A stretch of DNA of 7,838 nt, taken from positions 1 through 7,838 of the forward strand of contig JAPUKV010000119.1 of NCBI GenBank assembly GCA_027295475.1, in the 5' to 3' direction. Both the position numbers and the translations under genes were made by a program. A model generated the notes under the pieces. That model did not search any database, had not been told where the DNA came from, and saw nothing but the letters and a program-made list of their open reading frames with translations. The stretch comes from Pseudomonadota bacterium. GTDB taxonomy: Bacteria; Pseudomonadota; Gammaproteobacteria; Woeseiales; Woeseiaceae. Shown one piece after another: positions 7,436-7,838 of the stretch; the stretch's first letter is position 1; each line of letters begins with the position of its first letter.

Positions 7436-7450
7436 TATGGGGCATCGATG
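7436..7450. other. 15-bp spacer at the centre of the inverted repeat
   Basis: This is the only unpaired part between the arms, with a few chance matches inside. The flanking arm ends AAACGTTA and TAACGTTT, plus ATCGAT at 7444-7449, give the centre an AT-rich dyad look. It is the symmetry axis of the duplication and the likely rearrangement or join point. Confidence 0.8.
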
Positions 7451-7540
7451 TAACGTTTGACTATAACAATCGAAACCATTTGACCGGGCGGCACCTAAAA
7501 AAAGTTCGCAAAATGGCTCTTTCGCACGCCCCGGCGTCAC

Positions 7541-7546
7541 TATAAT
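7541..7546 (+). promoter_or_regulatory. -10 box (TATAAT) of the plus-strand cysK copy
   Basis: This mirrors the box at 7340-7345. The -35 position at 17-bp spacing reads TCTTTC (7518-7523), a poor match to consensus. The box is followed by the unchanged ACAGG/CCTGT dyad and a leader of about 80 bases ending in GAGGG (7619-7623). Both copies therefore appear able to be transcribed. Confidence 0.55.
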
Positions 7547-7630
7547 GTTGCACAAAACAGGCAGAAAACTACCTGTGTTGCAGCCGGCATAACGTCACCA
7601 GTCAACGCTCCATTACATGAGGGACAGAAC

Positions 7631-7838
7631 ATGATTTACGACAGCATTCTCGACACCATTGGCGATACGCCGATCGTTCGTCTCAATCGGATCGCACCTG
7701 ACGGCATCGAGATGTACGTCAAGGTCGAGTCGTTTAATCCGCTGTCGTCGGTGAAGGATCGGCTGGCGTTTGCCATTGTCAACGATGCCGAGAAACGGGG
7801 TGTTCTCAAACCCGGTGACACAATCGTTGAAGCGACTT
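7631..7838 (+). CDS. cysK: Second cysteine synthase gene, divergent copy, cut by the window edge
   Basis: The first 69 codons and one base of another O-acetylserine sulfhydrylase gene, pointing away from the complete copy. The start ATG at 7631 has GAGGG 7 bases upstream. The visible protein keeps SVKDR with the PLP lysine (Lys42) and reaches IVEAT, just before the expected SGNTG loop. It differs from the other copy by four conservative changes. Of 11 nucleotide differences, 7 are synonymous, so the part in view looks functional rather than decaying. The reading frame is open to the window end. Whether the gene is complete, truncated or fused cannot be seen. It could be a true paralogue or a second strain's allele joined in inverted orientation by an assembly or amplification artefact. 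Confidence 0.9.
   Translation, partial: MIYDSILDTIGDTPIVRLNRIAPDGIEMYVKVESFNPLSSVKDRLAFAIVNDAEKRGVLKPGDTIVEAT

Larger units (their letters stand above)
7048..7838. repeat. Long inverted repeat: two 388-bp arms around a 15-bp spacer
   Basis: Position i pairs with 14886 minus i. The left arm is 7048-7435 and the right arm 7451-7838, where the window ends, so the repeat may continue. I aligned the arms by eye. In the non-coding 180 bp there are 7 mismatches (right-arm positions 7460, 7467, 7495, 7500, 7505, 7536 and 7602). In the coding 208 bp there are 11. There are no indels. Three of the seven non-coding changes fall within 11 bases (7495-7505). Each arm holds a cysK start, a ribosome site and a TATAAT box. 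The stretch 7256-7630 between the two genes is entirely this repeat plus its spacer, and I see no other gene in it. Confidence 0.95.

Noticed and set aside
7436..7450. Insertion sequence or phase-variable invertible promoter at the palindrome centre
   Set aside because: There is no transposase, recombinase or target-site duplication. Recombination between the arms would invert only the 15-bp spacer, so it could not switch either gene.

Overview
The window looks like chromosomal DNA of a gammaproteobacterium, perhaps a marine or soil lineage near Chromatiales, Woeseiales or Xanthomonadales. This rests on the GlnE and zinc-finger (zf-CHCC) sequences, moderate GC content and canonical Shine-Dalgarno sites. 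The placement is inferred from protein style, not from a search. Coding density is high, and I see no tRNA, rRNA, CRISPR array, transposase or phage gene.

Layout. At the left edge, on the minus strand, is a nearly complete zf-CHCC protein (1-213). Upstream of it on the same strand is glnE (285-3188), the bifunctional adenylyltransferase that sets glutamine synthetase activity. A roughly 150-bp divergent region containing an all-G/C block and a small AT-rich dyad separates glnE from a plus-strand short-chain flavodoxin/NAD(P)H-quinone-reductase-like gene (3335-3805). That gene runs tail to tail into a large minus-strand cyclic-di-GMP protein (3802-6018), and their stop codons overlap. The cyclic-di-GMP protein has a GAF-like N-terminal half, a degenerate GGDEF domain (TGDDF) and an EAL domain that keeps its catalytic residues. 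A 277-bp gap with three inverted repeats leads to a complete cysteine synthase gene (cysK, minus strand, 6296-7255).

The most unusual part is the right end. Around a 15-bp spacer (7436-7450), the sequence folds back on itself. The upstream region and start of cysK at 7048-7435 reappear as an inverted copy at 7451-7838, without indels and with 18 mismatches over 388 bp (about 95% identity). The second copy is the start of another cysK gene on the plus strand, cut by the window edge. The two genes are therefore divergent, each with its own copy of the same leader, -10 box (TATAAT) and Shine-Dalgarno site. The non-coding part (7 of 180 differ) is at least as conserved as the coding part (11 of 208 differ, 7 of them synonymous). 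This could be a recent inverted gene duplication, arms kept similar by gene conversion, or a chimeric join of two strain alleles during amplification or assembly.

How the genes relate. GlnE (nitrogen status) and CysK (sulfur assimilation into cysteine) are housekeeping metabolism. The EAL protein is a probable cyclic-di-GMP phosphodiesterase, and the flavodoxin-like protein is probably a redox enzyme. No single pathway links them. I found no convincing new multi-gene system; the inverted cysK pair is what deserves attention.
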